This document shows, one piece after another, positions 56,508 through 64,000 of a stretch of 64,000 bases of DNA. Origin of the DNA: Candidatus Rokuibacteriota bacterium. Lineage in GTDB: Bacteria; Methylomirabilota; Methylomirabilia; Rokubacteriales; CSP1-6. Under the pieces are notes generated by a model. The model was not told the DNA's origin. It did no database searches and was given only the letters and a program-made list of their open reading frames with translations. Position 1 is the first letter of the stretch. Every line of letters starts with the position of its first letter. The position numbers were made by a program, and so were the translations under genes. The stretch is taken from NCBI GenBank assembly GCA_016866775.1, contig VGLJ01000001.1, forward strand, positions 1 to 64,000, in the 5' to 3' direction.

Positions 56508-57949
56508 GCGGCGAGCACCTCCGCCGCCTGCTTCTCGACGACCGTGCCCTTGAAGAAGTCGGGGTTCACCTCGCCCCAGAAGCGCACGGCGTTGGCGAAC
56601 ATGAAGTCGCGGAAGTCGTCGTCCGTGAGCAGGCCGTGCTCGACGAGCTCGTACGCCTCGGGCACCACCTCGCTCATGTCCGGGACGTCGAAGTGGCCGA
56701 TGTCCGAGCTGAACAGCGCGTTCAGCCGCGCGCGCATCGGATTCGCCTTCGTGTTGAAGGCCCACGCGTTGAGCGGGTCGTCGGCCTCGCACCCGAAGTA
56801 GAAGCGCTTCACGTAGAGGTCGACGAAGTCCTTCTTGCCGGTGATCTTGCACCGCGAGTAGTCGTCGAGGTCGTCGACGTTGCCGGTGCCGTCCCCGTTG
56901 TCGTCGAGGCCTTCGCCGCGGCGCACCGCGGCGGCCACCTCGGGCTTGCCGTACTGCTCCGCGAGCGAGAGCAGGAGCGCGCGGTCGAGATTCGCCGGGT
57001 TCGTGTTCTCGAGGGCGTCGCGGTGGCGCTTCTCCCAGTGCCCGATGAGATCGGCGTAGAGCGAGCACGCCCAGCCGGCGCCGCCTTCGAGGAAGGCGAA
57101 GTTCAGCTCGGGGAAGCGGCGCGTGACGCCGCCGAAGAAGATCGCCTTGGCCATCGCCTCGCCCGCGGAGGCGAAGTGGCCGATGTGGTTGTAGCAGAAG
57201 TTGGACGGCGAGTTGCGGAGCAGGATCGAGCGCGCGCCGTTGTGGAAGCTCGGCGCGATCCTGAGCTCGCGGCACTTCGCCCAGACCGGGTCGTAGTCGT
57301 GGTCGCTGTCGATGCCGATCACGTCGTACCACTCGACGAACTTCGACGCCTCGGGGTGCTCCTGCACGAGCGCGGGAATCCGGCGGCGGATCAGGCCGCC
57401 CATCATGATGACGCGCAGGCCGAGCTGCTTCGAGGCGAACTCCAGCTCCTCGATCGCTTCCTCGGGCGTGTACATCGGGATGATCGCCGCGGGGATGATC
57501 CGGTCGTTGTACGGCCGGAACTGGTCCGCCGTGAACGTGTTGTAGGCGCGGCACAGCGCGCGGCGCAGCGTGTCGTCCGGCAGCCGGTAGTAGCCGAGTC
57601 CCGCCGTCGGATACACGACGCAGAAGTCGAGGCCGAGGTCGTCGAGGCGCTCGTAGAGCAGGCGCGGCAGCATCGCGGTCGCCCGGTCGTACGTGTTCTT
57701 CGTCGGCAGGAACCAGAACGCTTCCTGGCCGATCTTGCGGTGCCGGCGCTCGGCGAGCGACATCGAGAGCGAGCGCGGGATGCGCGCGCTCGCCATGTCG
57801 TACGCCTGGACCGCGGCGTCGCCGCCGATCCGCCGGAACTCGTCGCGCATGTGCGGCGCGTACTCGGCCCAGTGGCCGTCGGCGTCGATGACGGGATGCT
57901 TCAGGCGATCGTGCAGCGTGCGCGCCCCGGTGTGTCCGTTGGTCGACAT
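56501..57949 (-). CDS. Amidohydrolase family protein
   Basis: HPVIDADGHWAEYAPHMRDEFRRIGG, AIIPMYTPEEAIEELEFASKQLGLRVIMMGG, FPELNFAFLEGGAGWACSLYADLIGHWEKR. Confidence 0.92.
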   Translation of the reverse strand: MSTNGHTGARTLHDRLKHPVIDADGHWAEYAPHMRDEFRRIGGDAAVQAYDMASARIPRSLSMSLAERRHRKIGQEAFWFLPTKNTYDRATAMLPRLLYERLDDLGLDFCVVYPTAGLGYYRLPDDTLRRALCRAYNTFTADQFRPYNDRIIPAAIIPMYTPEEAIEELEFASKQLGLRVIMMGGLIRRRIPALVQEHPEASKFVEWYDVIGIDSDHDYDPVWAKCRELRIAPSFHNGARSILLRNSPSNFCYNHIGHFASAGEAMAKAIFFGGVTRRFPELNFAFLEGGAGWACSLYADLIGHWEKRHRDALENTNPANLDRALLLSLAEQYGKPEVAAAVRRGEGLDDNGDGTGNVDDLDDYSRCKITGKKDFVDLYVKRFYFGCEADDPLNAWAFNTKANPMRARLNALFSSDIGHFDVPDMSEVVPEAYELVEHGLLTDDDFRDFMFANAVRFWGEVNPDFFKGTVVEKQAAEVLAAQ

Positions 57950-57973
57950 GGCCAGCCTCCGCAACAGAGCGTG

Positions 57974-57997
57974 TGCGGGATAATACCGCATCCCGCA
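57974..57997. promoter_or_regulatory. Palindromic operator/promoter-like site between divergent genes
   Basis: TGCGGGA-taataccgca-TCCCGCA (7-bp perfect arms) containing GATAAT on + and TATTAT on -. Confidence 0.4.
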
Positions 57998-58014
57998 AAG
58001 GGGGTTGGGGTCAG

Positions 58015-60336
58015 ATGGCGTACGTCGGCGCGGCGCTGAGCCCGCGCGAGACGAAGAAGCTGGTCCTCGGGCACGGGCGCTACATCGGCGACCTCACGAT
58101 GCCCGGCGTGCTGCACGCCGCGTTCGTCCGCAGCCCGCACGCTCACGCGCGCCTCGGGCGCATCGACACCGGCGCCGCGCGGCGCGCGCCCGGCATCGTC
58201 GCGGTGCTGACCGGCGAGGATCTCGCGCGCATGACCGCGTCGCTTCGCATCGCGCCGCCGATCGAGGGGCTGCGGCCGATGGAGATGGCGACGCTCCCCA
58301 CCGACACGGTGCGCTTCGTCGGCGATCCGGTCGCGTGTGTGGTCGGCGACGATCGTTACCAGGTCGAGGACGCGTGCGCGCTCGTCGCCGTCGACTACGA
58401 GCCGCTTTCCGCGGTCATCGATCCCGAGCGGGCCGACGCGACGGACGTGGCGCTGGTCGACGATCGGATTCCGGCGAACCGTCCGTACCGTGGCGTGTTC
58501 GCGCACGGTGACGTCGACGCGGCGCTGCGCGCGGCCGACCGCGTGGTCGAGGCGCGCTTCCACCAGGGCCGTCAGACGCACGCGCCCCTCGAGCCGCGGG
58601 GCTGTCTCGCGAGCTGGGTCCCCGGCGACGACACGCTCACGTTCTGGCACTCCACGCAGATCCCCCACCCGATGCGTTCCGCGCTGGCCGCGCGGCTCGG
58701 GATTCCGGAGAGCGCGGTGCGCGTGATCACGCCGGACGTCGGGGGCGGCTTCGGTCAGAAGATTCCGCTCTACCGCGAGGAGCTGACGACGGCGGCGGCC
58801 TCGCGCCTGCTCCGACGCCCCGTGCGCTGGATCGAGACGCGCCGCGAAAACCTGCTCGCGTCGCTCCATGCGCGCGAGGACATCGTCGACGTGCGGGCGG
58901 CCGTGACGTCGGACGGCACGCTCCTCGGGCTCGACGTGAAGATCCTGGCCGACTTCGGCGCCTACGCGTACTTCCCCGCGAACTACATGGCGCGCGTGGT
59001 CGGGATGATGATCCCGGGTGCGTACCGGCTGCGAGACTACCGCTACGCGATCACGACTGTGCTCACCAGCAAGTGCCCGTCGGGCCCGTACCGCGCCCCG
59101 ATGCTGATCTGCAGCTGGGTCACGGAAGGCACGATCGACGCGATCGCCCGCGCGCTCGGGCTCGATCCGCTGGAGGTGCGGCGGCGAAACATGATCGCCG
59201 ACGACGACCTGCCGTACGCGACGGCGACGGCACTCAGCTATCGGTCGGTTCACCCGCGCGAGACGCTCGAGCGCGCGCTCACCTCGTTCGACTACGCGGA
59301 GGCGCGGCGGCGCCAGGCGAAGGCGCGCGCCGAAGGACGCGTGGTGGGCATCGGTGTCGCGACGTACATCGAGCCGAACACGTACGGCTCGGAGTTCTAC
59401 AAGGCGGCCGGGATTCCAGGCTCCGGCCACGACGCGGCGATCGTCCGCGTCGAGCCGAGCGGCGCGGTGTCGGCGCAGATCGGCATCGTCAGCCAGGGCC
59501 AGGGGCATCTCACCACGGTCGCGCAGGCGCTGGCCGACGCATTCACGGTGCCCGTGGAAACGGTGCGCGTCCACTCCGGCGACACGGCGGCCGCGCCGTA
59601 CGGCATGGGCACGCGCGGCAGCCGTGGCGGCGTCGTCAGCGCGGGCGCCGCGCTCGGGGCGGCGCAGGTCGTGAAACAGAAGCTGCTGCGGATCGCCGCG
59701 CATGTGCTCGAGGCGCCGCTCGACGATCTGGAGCTCGCGGCGGGCCGCGTCACCGTGCGCGGCGCGCCGGCCTCGAGCTTGACGATCGCGCAGGTCGCGC
59801 AGAAGGCGTACCTCGCGCCCCTCGAGCTGCCGCCCGGAATCGAGCCGGGGCTCGAAGCGACGCACGCCTTCGATCCGCCGGCGCTCACGTTCTCGAGCGG
59901 CACCCACGCGTGCGAGATCGAGATCGATCCCGAAACCGGCCGCGTGACGATTCCTCGCTACACGATCGTCGAAGACTGCGGGCGGGTCCTGAACCCCCGC
60001 GTCGTCGACGGACAGCTCCACGGCGCGACCGCGCAGGGCCTGGGCGGCGCGCTCTTCGAGGAGGTCGTGTACGACGCTGCCGGACAGAATCTGAGCGCGA
60101 CGTTCATGGACTACGCGATTCCCACGGCGGACCGCCTGCCATCGTTCGGCACCGAGCACGTCGAGCGCCCGGATCCCGGCACGCCGCTCGGCATGAAGGG
60201 CATGGCGGAGGGCGGCACGATGGGTGCGTCGGCCGCGATCTCGAACGCGGTGGCCGACGCGCTGGCGCCGCTCGGCATCGACGCGAGCCGTCAGCCATTC
60301 ACCGCGCGCCGCCTGGGGGAGAGGCTCCTTCGGTGA
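58015..60336 (+). CDS. Xanthine dehydrogenase family molybdopterin-binding subunit
   Basis: KLVLGHGRYIGDLTMPGVLHAAFVRSPHAHARLGRID, DVGGGFGQKIPLYREEL, CPSGPYRAPMLICSWVTEGTIDAIARALGLDPLEVRRRN. Confidence 0.94.
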   Translation: MAYVGAALSPRETKKLVLGHGRYIGDLTMPGVLHAAFVRSPHAHARLGRIDTGAARRAPGIVAVLTGEDLARMTASLRIAPPIEGLRPMEMATLPTDTVRFVGDPVACVVGDDRYQVEDACALVAVDYEPLSAVIDPERADATDVALVDDRIPANRPYRGVFAHGDVDAALRAADRVVEARFHQGRQTHAPLEPRGCLASWVPGDDTLTFWHSTQIPHPMRSALAARLGIPESAVRVITPDVGGGFGQKIPLYREELTTAAASRLLRRPVRWIETRRENLLASLHAREDIVDVRAAVTSDGTLLGLDVKILADFGAYAYFPANYMARVVGMMIPGAYRLRDYRYAITTVLTSKCPSGPYRAPMLICSWVTEGTIDAIARALGLDPLEVRRRNMIADDDLPYATATALSYRSVHPRETLERALTSFDYAEARRRQAKARAEGRVVGIGVATYIEPNTYGSEFYKAAGIPGSGHDAAIVRVEPSGAVSAQIGIVSQGQGHLTTVAQALADAFTVPVETVRVHSGDTAAAPYGMGTRGSRGGVVSAGAALGAAQVVKQKLLRIAAHVLEAPLDDLELAAGRVTVRGAPASSLTIAQVAQKAYLAPLELPPGIEPGLEATHAFDPPALTFSSGTHACEIEIDPETGRVTIPRYTIVEDCGRVLNPRVVDGQLHGATAQGLGGALFEEVVYDAAGQNLSATFMDYAIPTADRLPSFGTEHVERPDPGTPLGMKGMAEGGTMGASAAISNAVADALAPLGIDASRQPFTARRLGERLLR

Positions 60337-61751
60337 TGCCCGACGATCTGTGCTTTGCGCCGGCGCTCGAGCTTGCGACGCTGATCCGCGAGCGTGCGCT
60401 GTCGCCGGTCGAGCTCACGCACGCGGTGCTGGATCAGATCCAGCGCCTCAACCCGAAGCTCGGCGCCTACGTGCTCGTCCATGCCGAGCGCGCGCTCGAC
60501 GAAGCCCGACGCGCGGAGCGCGCCGTGATGACGGGCGCGCCACTCGGCGCGCTGCACGGCGTGCCGGTGTCGATCAAGGACAACCTCTGGACGGCGGGCG
60601 AGCGCACGACGTCGGGCTCGCGGTTGCTGGCCGACTTCATCGCGCCTGAAGACACGCCAAGCGTCGCGGGCCTGCGCGCGGCGGGCGCCATCTTCGTCGG
60701 CCGGACGAACCTGCCCGAGTTCGCCTGGCGCGGCTCGACCGACAACCCGTTGTTCGGCGAGTCCCGCAATCCGTGGGACCTCACGCGGACGCCCGGAGGG
60801 TCGACGGGAGGCGGCGCCGCGGCAGTCGCGGCGGGTCTGGCGCCGCTCGCGCTCGGGTCCGACGGCGCGGGCTCGATCCGCATCCCGGCGAGCTTCTCTG
60901 GGCTCGTCGGCTTGAAGCCGACGTTCGGCCGCGTGCCGATGTATCCCGCCCCCGGCGGCCACGAGCTGGTCGCGCACGTGTGTCCGCTCGCGCGCACCGT
61001 GCGCGACGTCGCGCTGATGATGAACGCGACCGCGCGCCACGACGCCCGCGACCCATTCGCGCTCCCCGACGACGCCGTCGACTACGTCGCGTCGTGCGAC
61101 GCGCCCCTGGCGCTCACCGGGCCGCTTCGCGTCGCGTGGTCGCCGGATCTCGGCTTCGCGCCCGTCGAAGCGGAAACACGCGACATCGTCGCGGACGCGG
61201 CACGCCTGTTCACCCATCTCGGGGCCAAGGTCGACGACGCGACGCCCGACATCGGCGATCCGGGCTGGATCCTCCGCACGCTCTACGGCGGCGCGCAGGC
61301 CGGCGCGCATGCCGCGCGGCCGAAAGAGCAGAAGGCGCGGATGGATCCGGAGCTGGTCGCCTATGCGGAAGCGTCGGCGAGCCTGACCGTGGTCGATCAC
61401 GTGAAAGCCGTCGCGGCACGTCAAGCGATGGTCGACACACTCCGCCGGTTCTTCGAGCGCTACGACCTTCTGATCACGCCGACGCTGTGCCTGCCCGCGT
61501 TTCCGTTGGGCGTCGTCGGGCCGCGCGAGGTCGCCGGCCGCGAGGTGACGCATCTCGGATGGACGCTGTGCTACCCGTTCAACTACAGCGGACAGCCCGC
61601 GATCTCGGTGCCCGCGGGGTGGACGAAGAGTGGGCTGCCCGTCGGGATGCAGATCGTCGGCCGGCGTCTCGACGACGCGCTGGTGCTGCGCGCCGCCGCG
61701 GCATTCGAGGCCGCGCGCCCGTGGGCGGCGCGCCGGCCGCCGCTCACTTGA
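60336..61751 (+). CDS. Amidase (amidase signature family)
   Basis: [87 protein letters not shown]. Confidence 0.95.
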   Translation: MPDDLCFAPALELATLIRERALSPVELTHAVLDQIQRLNPKLGAYVLVHAERALDEARRAERAVMTGAPLGALHGVPVSIKDNLWTAGERTTSGSRLLADFIAPEDTPSVAGLRAAGAIFVGRTNLPEFAWRGSTDNPLFGESRNPWDLTRTPGGSTGGGAAAVAAGLAPLALGSDGAGSIRIPASFSGLVGLKPTFGRVPMYPAPGGHELVAHVCPLARTVRDVALMMNATARHDARDPFALPDDAVDYVASCDAPLALTGPLRVAWSPDLGFAPVEAETRDIVADAARLFTHLGAKVDDATPDIGDPGWILRTLYGGAQAGAHAARPKEQKARMDPELVAYAEASASLTVVDHVKAVAARQAMVDTLRRFFERYDLLITPTLCLPAFPLGVVGPREVAGREVTHLGWTLCYPFNYSGQPAISVPAGWTKSGLPVGMQIVGRRLDDALVLRAAAAFEAARPWAARRPPLT

Positions 61752-62778
61752 ACGCGGGCGCGACCTCGTTCAGGAGGATGCGGAGACTCCGCAGCTCCTG
61801 ATCCGGCGTGAGCAGCCCGCCCGGGTTCAGCTCGGCGGCGATGCCGTTGACGCCGAGCTCTTCCTTCAGCCGTCCGAGACGATCGACCAGCCCCGCACCG
61901 GTACCGAACGCGACCTTCGTGGTGAGGATGTCGTCGTACGTCAGGGCGGAGAGCCGCTGCGCTTGCGCGACGCGCCGCGCCGCGGGGCCGGTGCCGGCGC
62001 GGCCGATGGGCGCGCGCGTGAGATCGGCCTGACGCCGGAAGTAGTACGTGATCGTCTCCTTCGGCTCCTTCATCGCCGCCTGCTCGGTGGGCGCCGCGTA
62101 GACGGGAATCCGCAGGCGCGCGTCACCGTCTCCCGGATGTCCGGCCTCGCGCCACGCCGCGCGATAGACCTTCAGGTGTCCCTGGAGCTCGGGAATGCTC
62201 ATGCCGCGCAGGCCGACGAAGATCGGCAAGCCCATCTTCGCGACGCGCGGAAAGGTTTCCGGCGTCGTCGCCGCCATGCGCAAGGGCGGATGCGGCGAGC
62301 GGAACGGCTTCGGCGCGACACCGACGTCGGTGAAGCGATAGAACTTCCCCTCGTAGCTGAACGGCTTGCCCTTCCACGCCTCGAGGATGATCTCCAGCGC
62401 CTCGAAGAAGCGGTCCTGGCTCTCCGCGTACGGCACGCCGAGCGCGTCGTAGGCGCGCGGCCCGCCGCTCCGCCCGATGCCGAAATCGAAGCGGCCCTGG
62501 CTCAGGTGATCGAGCGTCGCGACTTCCCCGGCGATGCGAAGCGGATGATTCAGCGGAAGGAGCTGCACGGCGGTGCCGAAACGCATGCGCTTGGTGCGGC
62601 CCGCGAGCCAGCCCGCCATGACCAGCGGCGCGCCCAGCACCGAGCGCGCGGGGTTGGCGATCATCTCGGCCATCCAGAAGACGTCCAGCCCCGCGGCTTC
62701 GCCCAGGTCGGCGAGCGCGATCATCTCGTGGAAGGCTTCTTCCTGGCTGGCGCCGCGCCGCATCTGCTCCGCGAACAC
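61744..62778 (-). CDS. LLM class flavin-dependent oxidoreductase
   Basis: ORF 344 aa: GLDVFWMAEMIANPARSVLGAPLVMAGWLAGRTKRMRFGTAVQLLPLNHPLRIAGEVATLDHLSQGRFDFGIGRSGG. Confidence 0.94.
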   Translation of the reverse strand: MFAEQMRRGASQEEAFHEMIALADLGEAAGLDVFWMAEMIANPARSVLGAPLVMAGWLAGRTKRMRFGTAVQLLPLNHPLRIAGEVATLDHLSQGRFDFGIGRSGGPRAYDALGVPYAESQDRFFEALEIILEAWKGKPFSYEGKFYRFTDVGVAPKPFRSPHPPLRMAATTPETFPRVAKMGLPIFVGLRGMSIPELQGHLKVYRAAWREAGHPGDGDARLRIPVYAAPTEQAAMKEPKETITYYFRRQADLTRAPIGRAGTGPAARRVAQAQRLSALTYDDILTTKVAFGTGAGLVDRLGRLKEELGVNGIAAELNPGGLLTPDQELRSLRILLNEVAPAFK

Positions 62779-62858
62779 GCCGAATGGGGCCCTCCGCTCC
62801 AGCGGAGCATCTTCGACCCGCCGCTGCCCGGGGTCAAGCGCGTGGTATCGTCCGGGCC

Positions 62859-64000
62859 GTGGCCTCGCTCAGCCGTCAGCTCGCGCGATGGCTCGTCGGT
62901 CTGCGGTACGAGGACCTGCCGCCCGCCGTCATCGACCGCGCCAAGGGCCTGACACTCCACGGTCTCGCGTCCGTCCTGCTCGGCTCGCGGACGGCCGAAG
63001 GCCGGCAGGCGGTCGCCCTCATCAGCGAGGAAGAAGCCGGCGTGCGCCAGGGCGCCACCATCATGGTGGACGGCACACGCGTGACGAGGGGTGGCGCCGC
63101 GTTCGCCAACGCCGAGATGGCGATGGCCGGCGGCAAGTGGGACACGTTCCGCATGCTCACCCACCCCGGCACGAGCATCCTTCCCGGCGCGTTCGTCGCC
63201 GCGGAGACCGGCGCCGCGTCCGGGCGTGACTTCATCACCGGCCTCGCCGCGGGGTACGAGGTCATGGAGCGGATGGCCGCCGACTTCATCCCGACGGTGA
63301 TGGCGCGCGGGTTCCACGCCGGCGTGGTGTTCGGGATCTTCGGTCCCGCCATCGCCGCGGCGAAGATCCTGAAGCTCACCGAGGACCAGGTGAACAGCAC
63401 GATCGCGCTGTGCGCGAGCCTGGCGGCGAGCAACCTCGAAGGCGCGCGCAGCGGCGGCCGCGCGCTGCGCGAGGGCGCGGCGGTGCGCAACGCGATGCTC
63501 GCCGTCGCGCTCGCGAAGCACGGACACGTCGGCGGCGAGACCGTCCTCGAAGGCGACGCGGGCTTCTATCACGCGTACGCCGGCAACAATCGCGGCCAGC
63601 TCACCTACAGCTTCGTCGGCGACACGCGCACGAGCCTCGACACGATCACCGCGGGCCTCGGCACCGAGTGGCTCTTTCTGGAAACGCTGTACCGCATTTA
63701 TTCCACCGCCGGCTACAACATCGCGCACATCGACGTGACGGCGACGCTCTGCGAGGAGCACGACATCCGGCCCGAGCAGGTCGATCGCGTGGAGGCGGTG
63801 GTGAACTGGCTCGAGACGCAGTATCCGAGCCCCGCGTTCCCCAGCCGTCGCGAGGATCTGGACGTGCGGCCGGGCAGCACGGCGTACTTCTCGGCCTATG
63901 GCGTCGTGAAGCGCGGGCTCCCGCTGCTGTGGCGCGCGCCCGGCCCCGACGATCCGCCGGACGTCCTCGACCTCATGAAGCGCGTCACGCTGATCCCGTC
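62859..64000 (+). CDS. MmgE/PrpD family protein (partial, runs off window)
   Basis: GTG start; VASLSRQLARWLVGLRYEDLPPAVIDRAKGLTLHGLASVLLGS, HPGTSILPGAFVAAE, GFHAGVVFGIFGPAIAAAKILKL. Confidence 0.9.
   Translation, partial: MASLSRQLARWLVGLRYEDLPPAVIDRAKGLTLHGLASVLLGSRTAEGRQAVALISEEEAGVRQGATIMVDGTRVTRGGAAFANAEMAMAGGKWDTFRMLTHPGTSILPGAFVAAETGAASGRDFITGLAAGYEVMERMAADFIPTVMARGFHAGVVFGIFGPAIAAAKILKLTEDQVNSTIALCASLAASNLEGARSGGRALREGAAVRNAMLAVALAKHGHVGGETVLEGDAGFYHAYAGNNRGQLTYSFVGDTRTSLDTITAGLGTEWLFLETLYRIYSTAGYNIAHIDVTATLCEEHDIRPEQVDRVEAVVNWLETQYPSPAFPSRREDLDVRPGSTAYFSAYGVVKRGLPLLWRAPGPDDPPDVLDLMKRVTLIP

Noticed and set aside
59073-61751. 892-aa ORF as a fused XDH-amidase protein
   Set aside because: Only the part from 60336 is amidase-like; the N-terminal half is a shadow frame of the XDH gene.
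1-64000. tRNA, rRNA, CRISPR arrays, transposases or integrases
   Set aside because: No cloverleaf-like segments, rRNA motifs, regularly spaced repeats or recombinase motifs recognised by eye; a scan with tRNAscan-SE, barrnap, CRISPR and IS finders would be decisive.

Overview
64-kb window of very GC-rich bacterial DNA, densely coded on both strands. The gene content (many LLM-class flavin/F420 oxidoreductases, amidases, xanthine-dehydrogenase-type molybdoenzymes, amidohydrolases, orphan ABC substrate-binding proteins) resembles Rokubacteria/Methylomirabilota-like soil lineages; this taxonomic guess is inference only. I support about 55 protein-coding loci: 7 LLM oxidoreductases, 3 amidases, 3 XDH-type large subunits (one with S and M subunits plus CoxG), an oligopeptide-type ABC operon without ATPases, and an nrtR-like/nadA/nadC/cysteine desulfurase cluster. 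A DUF433/DUF5615 toxin-antitoxin pair sits beside a gutted DUF2075 gene. Most interesting points: (1) the two ORFs at 18708-19001 and 19035-20351 are one UGSC-like selenoprotein with an in-frame UGA (Sec98, UxxC motif) and a bacterial-SECIS-like hairpin with a GGUC loop 17 nt downstream, in a translationally coupled HpaB/selenoprotein/hydrolase/LLM operon; (2) a recurring two-hairpin G/C-tract element with compensatory stem differences and a conserved GTGRA loop (9431-9498, 22524-22590), with a related G-tract at 3792; (3) a consensus TATAAT followed by two tandem hairpins running into the Shine-Dalgarno of an LLM gene (3781-3887), a candidate cis-regulatory leader; (4) a perfect 29-bp inverted repeat enclosing a bidirectional terminator (24701-24818); (5) several gene fossils with internal deletions or frameshifts. 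No rRNA, tRNA or CRISPR was recognised.
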